Source of the DNA: an uncultured Clostridia bacterium
GTDB lineage: Bacteria > Bacillota > Clostridia > Monoglobales > Monoglobaceae
Length of the DNA: 64,000 bases
Assembly (NCBI GenBank): GCA_910580105.1
Contig: CAJTWN010000002.1
Coordinates: 251,245 to 315,244, forward strand
Reading direction: 5' to 3'
Below, in pieces: positions 1-8,666 of the stretch. Under the pieces are notes generated by a model. The model ran no database searches and was not told the DNA's origin. It saw only the letters and a list, made by a program, of their open reading frames with translations. Position 1 is the stretch's first letter. Each line of letters begins with the position of its first letter. The position numbers were made by a program, and so were the translations under genes.

Positions 1-1
1 T

Positions 2-397
2 ATGTCAAAGAAAATATTTAAAGGTCTTCTGATTGGAATGATTGCCTTTGCGCTCGCGGTCCTGATCGGCTATACTTCCTACATCATTGCACTGAATCAT
101 GCACTTTCAAAAACCAAAGCAAGCTTGCAGGCTCCTGACACCGCAACGGCAGAAGCTTACACTGAACAAATACCGCTCTCCACAAATTCGGTCACCATTG
201 CAGAATCCTATATTGCCCGTCTGGAAAACGATAACATCAGTATCTTTGCCGTTACCAACGGCCGGGAATCCTTTATGTACAACCTTGATGTGTATCTGGG
301 GAATCTGCCGGAAAGCGACCTGGCACTTCTGAAAAACGGCGTTCTGCTTCAGGACAAAGAAGCACTTGCACGGTTTGAAGAAGACTATACCAGTTAA
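2..397 (+). CDS. BofC C-terminal-domain-like small membrane-anchored protein
   Basis: A 131-residue protein whose start lies at the window edge, so upstream signals cannot be seen. Residues about 5-30 form one hydrophobic N-terminal segment, followed by a polar extracytoplasmic part. The last 65 residues (ESYIARLENDNISIF ... LPESDLALLKNGVLL ... FEEDYTS) follow the pattern of the BofC C-terminal domain found in many small Clostridia proteins: an IARLE strand, an LPE-D-LL-G helix and a terminal DY-S. Bacillus BofC is a sporulation checkpoint protein, but the role of these short relatives is unknown and I do not infer one. It converges on mutY, with a hairpin between. Confidence 0.6.
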   Translation: MSKKIFKGLLIGMIAFALAVLIGYTSYIIALNHALSKTKASLQAPDTATAEAYTEQIPLSTNSVTIAESYIARLENDNISIFAVTNGRESFMYNLDVYLGNLPESDLALLKNGVLLQDKEALARFEEDYTS

Positions 398-411
398 ATA
401 TGTTTCAATTC

Positions 412-433
412 AAGCCGCCTTTGTGCGGCTTTT
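412..433 (+). terminator. Intrinsic terminator after the BofC-like gene
   Basis: The inverted repeat AAGCCGC / GCGGCTT with a short loop is followed by a T-run on the plus strand. It lies between two convergent genes. Confidence 0.7.
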
Positions 434-451
434 TCCATCTCCAGTTCCCTC

Positions 452-1498
452 TCACAATGACCAGTACCGAAAGGCTGACGGAAGTGCAATTCGTTCAGCA
501 AATGCTTTTTTATCCGCCCAGAAAAATTCCGGCGCCTCACTTCCGCATTCCACCCGATATGCCTGCATCCGCCACTCAATATGTGTAAAAATATGTTTCG
601 CAGGTGCTTCTGGTATAAGCATCATTGTCTGTATTCCTAAGTCTTTTAAATACGCTTCCGCCTGAACAGCCGGCAGATGCCCCTCTATATTGGGCAGTTC
701 CCACATTTCCGCCAAAAGACCGCTTTTCTTTCGTTTTCTCACCGCAATTTTCTCGCCGCAACGCAACAGAAAAACAGTGCGCTTTTCAATTTTCCTCGGT
801 TTCTTTTCCGTCTGATAAGGGTACTCGTCCACAGCATTCCGCTGCAAAGCAAGACAATGGGACGACACCGGACATGCGCCGCACTTCGGCTGGTCTTTCG
901 GAAGACATATAACTGCCCCAAGTTCCATCAAACTTTGGGTAAAATCCCCGCAATGCTTTAATGGATAAATCTTTTCCAGCGCCGCAGCTACAAGCTTTTT
1001 GGTACGCTCCTTTCGAATATCTCCGCCATAAGCTGCAAGACGTGAAACCACGCGCAAAACATTCCCGTCCACAGCAGCAACCGGCTGCCCGTATGCAATG
1101 GATGCAATCGCACCGGCAGTATAAGCACCAATCCCCGATAGCTCCATCAGCTGACGTTTTGTCTTCGGCAATTCACCGCCGAACTCTCTCTCAATTTTAA
1201 TCGCAGCCGCCCGCAGGTTTCGTGCACGGCTGTAATAACCGAGTCCTTCCCACAGTTTCATCAGCCGCTCCTCTGAAACACAGGCAAGGGCCCGGATATC
1301 CGGAATTTCCTGTATGAATCGCTCATAATAAGGTTTTACCGCTTCCACTCGGGTCTGCTGCAGCATAATTTCAGAAATCCAAACACGATAAGGGGTCGGC
1401 TCGTCCCTCCATGGAAGAATCCGCCGATGCTCTTGGTACCACGCGAGCAGCGGCGCTGTAAATCTATCCGAAAGTGTTATTTCCTCACTCTGTTCCAT
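452..1498 (-). CDS. mutY: A/G-specific adenine glycosylase MutY
   Basis: Base-excision repair enzyme that removes adenine mispaired with 8-oxoguanine. The 348 residues fit the family. Visible features are the N-terminal HhH-GPD fold with catalytic Glu43 in ISEIMLQQTR, the helix-hairpin-helix LSGIGAYTAGA (120-130), catalytic Asp144 in AAVDGNVLRV, and four Fe-S cysteines (198, 206, 209, 215). The first cysteine spacing is seven residues, one more than the usual CX6CX2CX5C. The C-terminal part (about 235-348) is the NUDIX-like 8-oxoG recognition domain. It is a single gene convergent with the BofC-like gene. Confidence is high because all catalytic motifs are present. Confidence 0.96.
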   Translation of the reverse strand: MEQSEEITLSDRFTAPLLAWYQEHRRILPWRDEPTPYRVWISEIMLQQTRVEAVKPYYERFIQEIPDIRALACVSEERLMKLWEGLGYYSRARNLRAAAIKIEREFGGELPKTKRQLMELSGIGAYTAGAIASIAYGQPVAAVDGNVLRVVSRLAAYGGDIRKERTKKLVAAALEKIYPLKHCGDFTQSLMELGAVICLPKDQPKCGACPVSSHCLALQRNAVDEYPYQTEKKPRKIEKRTVFLLRCGEKIAVRKRKKSGLLAEMWELPNIEGHLPAVQAEAYLKDLGIQTMMLIPEAPAKHIFTHIEWRMQAYRVECGSEAPEFFWADKKAFAERIALPSAFRYWSL

Positions 1499-1657
1499 TC
1501 CATTTTCCTCAATTAAATATTATTATTTCTTCATATCTTGATATCAGTATCCGTTCATCATTTATTCGTTGCTTTTTTATTTGAATATTTAACTTAAATT
1601 TTATCCACCACAAATATCCCCATCCCTGTTGCCATATAATAAAATCCAGCTTGTATA

Positions 1658-2680
1658 TTACAGCAGGTGATCAGTTTTTTCAATCAAAGGGATAATTCTT
1701 TCTTCTTCAAGGATGGGCGCTTTATTTTCAAACAGAATTCTTATAATATTCGGAAGTGCATACTGAGCAATTACTTTGAATCCTTTTTCATTTATATGCT
1801 GGTTTAAAAAACCATAAAAACTATCACGGCAATAAGTAAATGCAGGCAAAGTCCCGCCCTTAAACCAGCCCTGCATATTTTGTCCCTTGTATGCAAAATA
1901 CGAACACACTCTTGTTATCATATACGCATCTATGTTTTCTTTACAAAAATCTTCCTGGGCACGCATCACATCTGCAATCGCTTCTTTTCCCCAATACCCC
2001 ACGCGAATGATAAAGAATTTTTTAAAGCCAATTTTTTTCGCCATACTCCAAAGTTTTTCCAAAGATTTTTTGTATTCATCATAACCATTTTGCGCATCAC
2101 ATTCTCCCTGGAGCCAAAAAAGAACTCTTTCCGAGGTATCGTCCCCGCAAAAACGAACCGAACTATCAGCAAAAAAATCTGAAGACTTTTGACAAAAATA
2201 TGCAGCGCCGTCGCCTTGGGTATAATATTTGATATTTACACTTCCTTTGGCAATATGTGCATATACGCAGGCGTACCCCTCCTCTTCAAGCCCCTTTACT
2301 ATAAAGGGCGGAAGGCAAACGCCCATTCCTGCACTTTCTTCACTATAAGAATCAAAGGAATCCGTACTCTTATCTTCATCATTTTTTAAATTGCACATTG
2401 ATGGACAAAAATATGTATTTTGTGTGTAACCGCTCAGTTTACTTTTATCCGAAATGTCCGGATTTTCGCCGTATGCTTCAGTAAGATTTTTATACGAAAA
2501 TTCGCCCGAAGGAAATCCATAATTTTTGAACGCACCGGATACTTCACCGAATCTTTTCGCTCTGTGCATATATTCATATGAGTTTTTAAAAAAAATCAGC
2601 CGGCTTGCAGGATATACTGCCGCTCCCATCATATTCGATTGACCGGCAAAAACAAAAAGCGGACGTTTCACTTCTATCAC
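1658..2680 (-). CDS. SASA/CE6-like carbohydrate esterase
   Basis: A 340-residue SGNH-type esterase of the sialate O-acetylesterase/CE6 superfamily. Visible features are block I FAGQSNMMG with nucleophile Ser15, the internal LFWLQGECDA (equivalent to the family WQGESDA block), and a C-terminal NQHINEKG giving the catalytic His. No signal peptide is seen, so it probably works in the cytoplasm on imported acetylated oligosaccharides. Family members remove acetyl (CE6, on xylan) or sialate O-acetyl groups; the substrate here is unknown. It is divergent from the Ig-domain gene at 2938. Given the mannan and cellobiose genes elsewhere in the window, a glycan deacetylase role is a reasonable inference. 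Confidence 0.75.
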   Translation of the reverse strand: MIEVKRPLFVFAGQSNMMGAAVYPASRLIFFKNSYEYMHRAKRFGEVSGAFKNYGFPSGEFSYKNLTEAYGENPDISDKSKLSGYTQNTYFCPSMCNLKNDEDKSTDSFDSYSEESAGMGVCLPPFIVKGLEEEGYACVYAHIAKGSVNIKYYTQGDGAAYFCQKSSDFFADSSVRFCGDDTSERVLFWLQGECDAQNGYDEYKKSLEKLWSMAKKIGFKKFFIIRVGYWGKEAIADVMRAQEDFCKENIDAYMITRVCSYFAYKGQNMQGWFKGGTLPAFTYCRDSFYGFLNQHINEKGFKVIAQYALPNIIRILFENKAPILEEERIIPLIEKTDHLL

Positions 2681-2871
2681 ACCCCGATATAATACACTAA
2701 TACCAATATACTATAACACACCATATACAGATTTTCAACTATTAGTATAGATAAATTCAGTTGTCAATTATTTATCAAACATGTGTTGTTTTCTTTTCAT
2801 ATTTTATTATTTTTTAACAAATTTTTTACAAAAATCAAAAATAAACCACCCTCTATTTTCCAATTATTTGA

Positions 2872-2899
2872 TTGACTTATCATCTGTTTGTGATAAAAT
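2872..2899 (+). promoter_or_regulatory. Promoter for the first Ig-domain surface protein
   Basis: TTGACT (2872-2877), 16-bp spacer, TAAAAT (2894-2899) preceded by TGA (extended -10). A GGGAGG ribosome binding site follows at 2921-2926. Confidence 0.65.
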
Positions 2900-2937
2900 A
2901 AAATTATGAATTTATTTTTTGGGAGGCGTACCATATA

Positions 2938-5574
2938 ATGAAAAAAATTGTTGGTGAAATGAAAAAAATTCTCAGTGTCCTGTGTTTTCTGACACTGCTC
3001 TTTACTTCCATCGCTGTACTGGCAGAAGGTGAAGAGGCCGATGACCGGGTGCCGGACTATACCCATTCACAATTTGCGGGAAAGGTCGGTCAATGGGGAC
3101 CTTTTAAAAACAACAACGATGATCCCGGCGAAGGCCCCACTTACACCAAAGTTGACAGCGAAGCCGGCACCGAAACCGACATTAAAATCGTAGGCGGAAA
3201 GAGCGAAGGCGGTTATATCTTTTCCTTTAATGACGGTGGTATGGCCTCCGGCACCCACGGTCCCAGCAAGGAATACCGCGGCGCCATTGACGCCTCTTCA
3301 ATTACCATTAATTATAAATCCAACCGGGGCGTTAAAGTAGCATTCCGAAGCGAATACCGCCTCAATCCAACCATTACCTATGATTCAAAAGAGGTCGCTC
3401 TCCCTTCCACAAACGGAGAATTCCAAAGCTATACCATTCCTCTCAGTGATTTTAAACGGGCAGACGAAAACAAAGGAACCAACGGCAACTGGATTTATGC
3501 TATGGAAGGTAAATATGTTACCACAAATTTTAATCCCGTTATCACCTTCAATGTCCGCGGTATCAACAACAGCACCGAAATACAGTTTCATGAATTTACC
3601 TTCAACTGGTTTCAGGCAGATATGGTTTCAAGCGCCACTATTCATGACCAGAAAATAAATTATTGGCAGAATCGGGATGATTTTGATTTCACCCAGGGCA
3701 GCATCACCCTCGTCCGCGGCGGAGAATCGGAAGAAATTCCGCTCAACGACCGCAGGGTTGAAATCAAAGGCTATAACAAAACAAAAACCGGTTCACAAAA
3801 AATTACTGTCACCACCTATAATAAAACCATTACTTATAACGTTAATGTAAAACCCTATCTGCCGGATAATCTGGAAAAAATTGAGGTTGTAAATCCCAAA
3901 ACCGATTATCTTGAGCTGGAAGATTTCGCCTATGAAACCGGTGTGGTTAAGGCCACTTACGATGACGGCACCACAGAGGAAGTTGCATTGAATCATCCGA
4001 ATGTTTCCGTTACCGGATTTGATTCTTCCGTTCCGGCAGCAAGCCAAAATATTTCTGTAACCTATGGTGGAAAGACCGTTGTTTATTCCATAGCAATTAA
4101 TAAATTTGAGGTTCAGGACGGTATTACTTTGAAAGGTGTAAGACGCCTTTATAAAGTTGGTGATAAGTTTGACTGGCACGCCGGTGAGATTATCCCCGGC
4201 CAGGGTACGCCCGGAAAAATATTCAGCAAATATGCACAGATAAGTGGGTTCGATTCTTCAGCAGCTGCTGAAGATCAAGTAATTACCGTCACCTACGGCG
4301 GCCAGACCACTACTTATACCATTGATATTATAGAAGAGGATCTCCCCGTACGCTATGCCATCCAACAAAATATGGAAAAAACCCAGTGCTGGAAATGGGG
4401 CAATCAAATGCACCATTTCGGCAGCGTTGCGGGTGCAGCTGAAAATGGAGTAGATTCTGCAATCTATATCCAGGGTGACGGCACCCACGGCGGTGGCGGC
4501 GCTGTTGTCTTCACCGATGGTGCTTTCGGCGGCGGCAACAATACAATGTCTGATGGTACTGTTCTGTCCGGCTTTATTGGTGCCGATGCTATGCGTATCA
4601 ATTACAAAAACACATTTACGCCCAGCCGTGCAAGCAACTATCCGCAGTATACGCCAACCTTTAACTTCAAAATTGAATATAAAAATTCTACTGTTGGAAA
4701 AAACAAGGATTCCGGAAAATATAAACTCCCGGTTACAAAGGATGACCCCAACGACCCGGACGAACCCGGTTATTGGGTACACGATTTCATCATCCCGCTC
4801 TCAACTTTTGACGGAACAGACAAAACACAGGCAACTGCCGAATCTATTGATTGGCTCTATAATATGAAATCCGCCTTTGTAGCAGACAACTTTAACCCCA
4901 GCGTTCAGTGGAGATTAAACGGAAAGCTGCTTGACGGCGATGAACTTTATTTTGATAAAATTGAGTTTGTTTGGTTTGAAGATGAACCCGTCGAAAGCAT
5001 CACCGTTGAAAATCCCAAAACCACTTACAAACCGGGTGAATCCTTTAACACATCCACCGGCAGAGTTAATATCAAGTACAAAGGCAAAAATGAGATAAGA
5101 GTCACAGATTTGAGTGAAGTAAAAGTGACCGGCTTTGACTCGAATGCCGGTGAAAAAATGCAGACAGTCACCCTCTCTTATGCAGGAAAAACGGCCTCTT
5201 TTGATGTTAATTTTGGTGAACCAATGATTGCTGAACCGACAATGTATAAGAAAAATGGTGAAACATTTGAACCCATAGATACTTTTACAATCGGCAACAC
5301 CTATAAGTATGGCGTAACCGTCAGCGGTGATTTGGTAAAAGAAAACACTGATATTATAATCTGCGCAATTGCTTATGACCAGGAAGGACAGATTCTCGAC
5401 CGGATAAGCGAAATCCCTATGACCATCACACCGGAAACAGAAAAACAGCTGGTTGAAACTGCTGAATTTACTGCTGAAGAAAATGTTGCCTATAAGTTTT
5501 TCATTATCGACAAAAATTCTTTGACACCTTATCTTGATCATGCAATATGCAATCAGGTTGTGACTGCAAAATAA
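2938..5574 (+). CDS. Secreted multi-domain protein with Big_3-type Ig-like domains (copy 1)
   Basis: An 878-residue exported protein with a signal peptide. ATG 2938 follows GGGAGG by 11 bp; an in-frame ATG at 2959 gives a more typical MKKILSVLCF signal start and is the main alternative. Order: a beta-rich module ending in HEFTFNWF (about 30-230) that resembles a carbohydrate-binding jelly roll, three Ig-like repeats of the Big_3 pattern (KTDY-LE ... TYDDGT ... VTGFDSS ... VTYGGKT), a second jelly-roll-like module ending KIEFVWFEDE, a fourth Big_3 repeat, and a C-terminal domain of about 120 residues. No catalytic motif or cell-wall anchor is seen. It may be a surface glycan-binding or structural protein. 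The C-terminal 158 residues are identical to those of the next gene. Confidence 0.8.
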   Translation: MKKIVGEMKKILSVLCFLTLLFTSIAVLAEGEEADDRVPDYTHSQFAGKVGQWGPFKNNNDDPGEGPTYTKVDSEAGTETDIKIVGGKSEGGYIFSFNDGGMASGTHGPSKEYRGAIDASSITINYKSNRGVKVAFRSEYRLNPTITYDSKEVALPSTNGEFQSYTIPLSDFKRADENKGTNGNWIYAMEGKYVTTNFNPVITFNVRGINNSTEIQFHEFTFNWFQADMVSSATIHDQKINYWQNRDDFDFTQGSITLVRGGESEEIPLNDRRVEIKGYNKTKTGSQKITVTTYNKTITYNVNVKPYLPDNLEKIEVVNPKTDYLELEDFAYETGVVKATYDDGTTEEVALNHPNVSVTGFDSSVPAASQNISVTYGGKTVVYSIAINKFEVQDGITLKGVRRLYKVGDKFDWHAGEIIPGQGTPGKIFSKYAQISGFDSSAAAEDQVITVTYGGQTTTYTIDIIEEDLPVRYAIQQNMEKTQCWKWGNQMHHFGSVAGAAENGVDSAIYIQGDGTHGGGGAVVFTDGAFGGGNNTMSDGTVLSGFIGADAMRINYKNTFTPSRASNYPQYTPTFNFKIEYKNSTVGKNKDSGKYKLPVTKDDPNDPDEPGYWVHDFIIPLSTFDGTDKTQATAESIDWLYNMKSAFVADNFNPSVQWRLNGKLLDGDELYFDKIEFVWFEDEPVESITVENPKTTYKPGESFNTSTGRVNIKYKGKNEIRVTDLSEVKVTGFDSNAGEKMQTVTLSYAGKTASFDVNFGEPMIAEPTMYKKNGETFEPIDTFTIGNTYKYGVTVSGDLVKENTDIIICAIAYDQEGQILDRISEIPMTITPETEKQLVETAEFTAEENVAYKFFIIDKNSLTPYLDHAICNQVVTAK

Positions 5575-5584
5575 ATTGATCTAA
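5101..5584 (+). repeat. 484-bp perfect direct repeat, copy A
   Basis: Base-by-base reading shows identity with 8081-8564 (offset 2980), starting in the last Big_3 domain and running 10 bases past the stop codon. Identity begins and ends abruptly; flanking sequence is only moderately similar. Confidence 0.97.
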
Positions 5585-5806
5585 ATTAATAAAGAACTGA
5601 ACGAGCAACATTTATTAAATCTGTTTGTTTTTAAAGCGATGATCAGCCAAGTAAATACTATACTGCAAGGAAATATAACCATTACAGCAACACCAGACAG
5701 TTCTTCCTCACAAGACGAAAATAATATATCTAAAAAAATGCAGAATATTTTTGCAAAATATCTGCCGATTTCCGAATCAGTAAATAACCTTTGTAATAAA
5801 TTTTAA
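5585..5806 (+). pseudogene. Possible gene-end fragment or 55-residue ORF between the paralogues
   Basis: The 289-bp gap between the two Ig-domain genes holds one frame open from 5585 to a TAA at 5804-5806. An ATG at 5639 would give 55 residues (MISQVNTILQ ... SVNNLCNKF). No ribosome binding site precedes that ATG. The composition (KELNEQHLLNLF, ISKKMQNIF) looks protein-like, so this may be the 3' end of a gene cut off when the upstream sequence was replaced. I do not recognise the family. The stretch also contains only the left arm of the terminator that is complete after copy 2. Confidence 0.3.
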
Positions 5807-5863
5807 TATTACAATAAATTAATTTGTTATAAATATAATTAAATAAGATTTGGAGGTATTTTT

Positions 5864-8554
5864 ATGAAAAAAGTTGTTAGTATGTTGTGTTTTGTAATGC
5901 TCATCCTTACCTCAGGAATTGTTATGGCAGAAAATGAAGAGCAGCAAGATCCGCCCCCCGATTATAGTCATGGCCTTTATGGTGCACAAATTGGATCCTG
6001 GGGTGCCTTTACAAATGAAGGTGATATTGAAAATGGCCCGAAATCAACCAAAATTGACGGCGATGGAGAAGGTGAAACGGAAACCGATCTGCGTATCGTA
6101 GGCGGTACAGAACAGGGCGGCTGGCTGTTCTGTATCAATGACGGTTCCGTAAAACCCACCCTCGCGGCTGGCACCCATGGTCCTGCGGATAATCCAAAGG
6201 GTTATACCGGTGCAGTCGATGCCACTTCAGTAACCTTCAGTTATAAGTCCAATCGAAATGTAAGTGTTTTCTTCAAATGGGATTATCGTATTGACAAATC
6301 TCATATAGCTCCATACGAAAGTACTTCGAAAAGCGTTTCTCTCCCTTCAACAAATGGAGAGCTGGTAACCAAAACTTTCAATCTGTCTGATTTCTGGAGA
6401 TGCGGAACAAAAACAGAGGATGGCGAATCGGTTCCTGATCCAACCAAAAATACAGACTGGCTTTATACCATGGAAGGACGTTATTCCGGCAACTATGCAC
6501 CGGCCATCATTATGCAGCTCACCGGCATTAACAAAGGCGTTGAATTCCAGCTGCACAGGGTGGACTTCAACTGGTATAACAATAAAATGGTAACAAAGCT
6601 TGCGGTTCGGGATTATAAAACAGATTATTGGGTAAACCGTGATTCATTTGACTATAACCAAGGTTTTGTTGACGTCTACCGACAGAACGATGCCGGCGAA
6701 GAAGTTGTAACAGAATCAATTCCCTTTAACGATATCAGACTTTGGTACAACAAAAAAATAAACACCGCAAAAATATCCCAACAGACAATTGAAATCAAAG
6801 TTTATGGTAAAACTGTATCTTATAAAGTCAATGTAAAAGAATATCTTCCCGAGAACATCGAAAGTATCTCTGTTGTCAATCCGCAGACTGAATATTTAGA
6901 GTTGGAAAATTACAATTTCAAACAGGGTCATATCCTTGCCACCTACACTGACGGCACTTCTGAAGAAGTCCCCCTAAATCATGCCAACGTAAAAGTTGAA
7001 GGGTTTGATAATCAGACACCGGGTGAAAATCAGCCAATCACCGTTTCCTATGGAGGGCTGACCACCACCTATAATATTAAAGTCAACGATTTCAATACAA
7101 CCGGCGGCTTAACCATAGAAAACCCAAAACGTCTATATCGGGTTGGCGAATCCTTTAACTGGCACAAAGGGACGCTTGTTCCTGGAGAAGGCCCCAGCGC
7201 AAATATATCCAGCCGTTATGTGGAGTCCGTCGAAGGTTTTGATTCTTCCGCTCCTGTTGAGGGACAGGAAATTACTGTAACCTATGGAAATCAGACGGTA
7301 AGCTACACAATTGATGTCATTGAAGATGAAATTCCTGTTCGCTATAAAAAGACAAGTGACCTGTCGGGTATCGGTTATTGGAAATGGGGCGATATTCTGA
7401 CCTTTGATACGCTCGACAACATGGCTGAAAACGGTGTTGATCCAGCCTGTGTCATTGCCAGCAAACCCGGTAAAAGTATGGCAGGCGCCATGTTCCTGCA
7501 AGGGACCTTTGGTCAGGGAACTGTTACTGTTTCAAACGGGCCGGATACTCCCGCGACAAAGCTTGAAGGCCTGAAAGGTGCAGACGGACTTCGTTTGAAT
7601 TATATAACAACCAAAACAAACGGCTCCCCCACCTTCTCTTTACTGATGGAATATCAAAACAAAGAATTCAGTCCCACTGGCGGAAACCTTTCTTCTTCAA
7701 AAAGCGCTTCACTTCCACTGACAATGAACGAGGACGGTACCTTCTATTGGAATCATAACTATATTATTCCAATTTCCGATTTTGACAAAAACAATGGCGC
7801 CAGAGAAAATGCAGAATCTATGGACTGGCTGTACAATGATCTCCAGACAAAACATGACGTTGCTTCGAACAAGTTTGTACCCGCTATGCAGCTGCGGCCC
7901 GGTGGAAAGTATGCTGAAAATGAATATACCGCCATTGATAAATTAGAAGCCGTTTGGTTCGAAACCGAACCGGTTGCAAGCATTGAAGTTACAGGTGCAA
8001 AAACCGCCTATCGGCCCGGCAATACTTTCGACAGCAAAACAGGGGCGCTTACCATCAACTATAAAAATGGTACCAAACGCGTCACAGATTTGAGTGAAGT
8101 AAAAGTGACCGGCTTTGACTCGAATGCCGGTGAAAAAATGCAGACAGTCACCCTCTCTTATGCAGGAAAAACGGCCTCTTTTGATGTTAATTTTGGTGAA
8201 CCAATGATTGCTGAACCGACAATGTATAAGAAAAATGGTGAAACATTTGAACCCATAGATACTTTTACAATCGGCAACACCTATAAGTATGGCGTAACCG
8301 TCAGCGGTGATTTGGTAAAAGAAAACACTGATATTATAATCTGCGCAATTGCTTATGACCAGGAAGGACAGATTCTCGACCGGATAAGCGAAATCCCTAT
8401 GACCATCACACCGGAAACAGAAAAACAGCTGGTTGAAACTGCTGAATTTACTGCTGAAGAAAATGTTGCCTATAAGTTTTTCATTATCGACAAAAATTCT
8501 TTGACACCTTATCTTGATCATGCAATATGCAATCAGGTTGTGACTGCAAAATAA
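5864..8554 (+). CDS. Secreted multi-domain protein with Big_3-type Ig-like domains (copy 2)
   Basis: An 896-residue paralogue of the preceding gene with the same layout: signal peptide (MKKVVSMLCFVMLILTSGIV), first jelly-roll-like module ending HRVDFNWY, Ig-like Big_3 repeats (for example NPQTEYLELE ... TYTDGT ... VSYGGLT), second module ending KLEAVWFETE, a further Big_3 repeat and the C-terminal domain. TTTGGAGGT lies 7 bp before the ATG. The N-terminal parts of the two proteins are clearly homologous but diverged, whereas the last 158 codons match copy 1 base for base. Function is unknown; cell-surface glycan binding is a guess from the fold pattern. Confidence 0.8.
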   Translation: MKKVVSMLCFVMLILTSGIVMAENEEQQDPPPDYSHGLYGAQIGSWGAFTNEGDIENGPKSTKIDGDGEGETETDLRIVGGTEQGGWLFCINDGSVKPTLAAGTHGPADNPKGYTGAVDATSVTFSYKSNRNVSVFFKWDYRIDKSHIAPYESTSKSVSLPSTNGELVTKTFNLSDFWRCGTKTEDGESVPDPTKNTDWLYTMEGRYSGNYAPAIIMQLTGINKGVEFQLHRVDFNWYNNKMVTKLAVRDYKTDYWVNRDSFDYNQGFVDVYRQNDAGEEVVTESIPFNDIRLWYNKKINTAKISQQTIEIKVYGKTVSYKVNVKEYLPENIESISVVNPQTEYLELENYNFKQGHILATYTDGTSEEVPLNHANVKVEGFDNQTPGENQPITVSYGGLTTTYNIKVNDFNTTGGLTIENPKRLYRVGESFNWHKGTLVPGEGPSANISSRYVESVEGFDSSAPVEGQEITVTYGNQTVSYTIDVIEDEIPVRYKKTSDLSGIGYWKWGDILTFDTLDNMAENGVDPACVIASKPGKSMAGAMFLQGTFGQGTVTVSNGPDTPATKLEGLKGADGLRLNYITTKTNGSPTFSLLMEYQNKEFSPTGGNLSSSKSASLPLTMNEDGTFYWNHNYIIPISDFDKNNGARENAESMDWLYNDLQTKHDVASNKFVPAMQLRPGGKYAENEYTAIDKLEAVWFETEPVASIEVTGAKTAYRPGNTFDSKTGALTINYKNGTKRVTDLSEVKVTGFDSNAGEKMQTVTLSYAGKTASFDVNFGEPMIAEPTMYKKNGETFEPIDTFTIGNTYKYGVTVSGDLVKENTDIIICAIAYDQEGQILDRISEIPMTITPETEKQLVETAEFTAEENVAYKFFIIDKNSLTPYLDHAICNQVVTAK

Positions 8555-8564
8555 ATTGATCTAA
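8081..8564 (+). repeat. 484-bp perfect direct repeat, copy B
   Basis: Identical to 5101-5584. It includes all of the C-terminal domain and the stop codon. Confidence 0.97.
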
Positions 8565-8611
8565 TTAAAAAGAACTGAACGAGCATGCTCGTTCAGTTCT
8601 TTTTAATTCTT
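8565..8611 (+). terminator. Strong palindromic terminator after copy 2
   Basis: A near-perfect palindrome, AAAAAGAACTGAACGAGC then its reverse complement, with a T-rich right arm. It can end transcription from both directions, because the gene at 8667 on the minus strand converges. Copy 1 retains only the left arm at 5591-5607. Confidence 0.85.
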
Positions 8612-8666
8612 CTTATCCCGCTATTTAAATAAAAATTATAAAGTGTGCTAATTCATCATTAAAAAT

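Noticed and set aside
2774..2800. Half-site like the YesN element (ACATGTGTTGTTTT) upstream of the CE6-like gene
   Set aside because: Shares only the outer ACACAT-like part; the AAAGTTTACC core and the fixed 26-bp spacing are absent.
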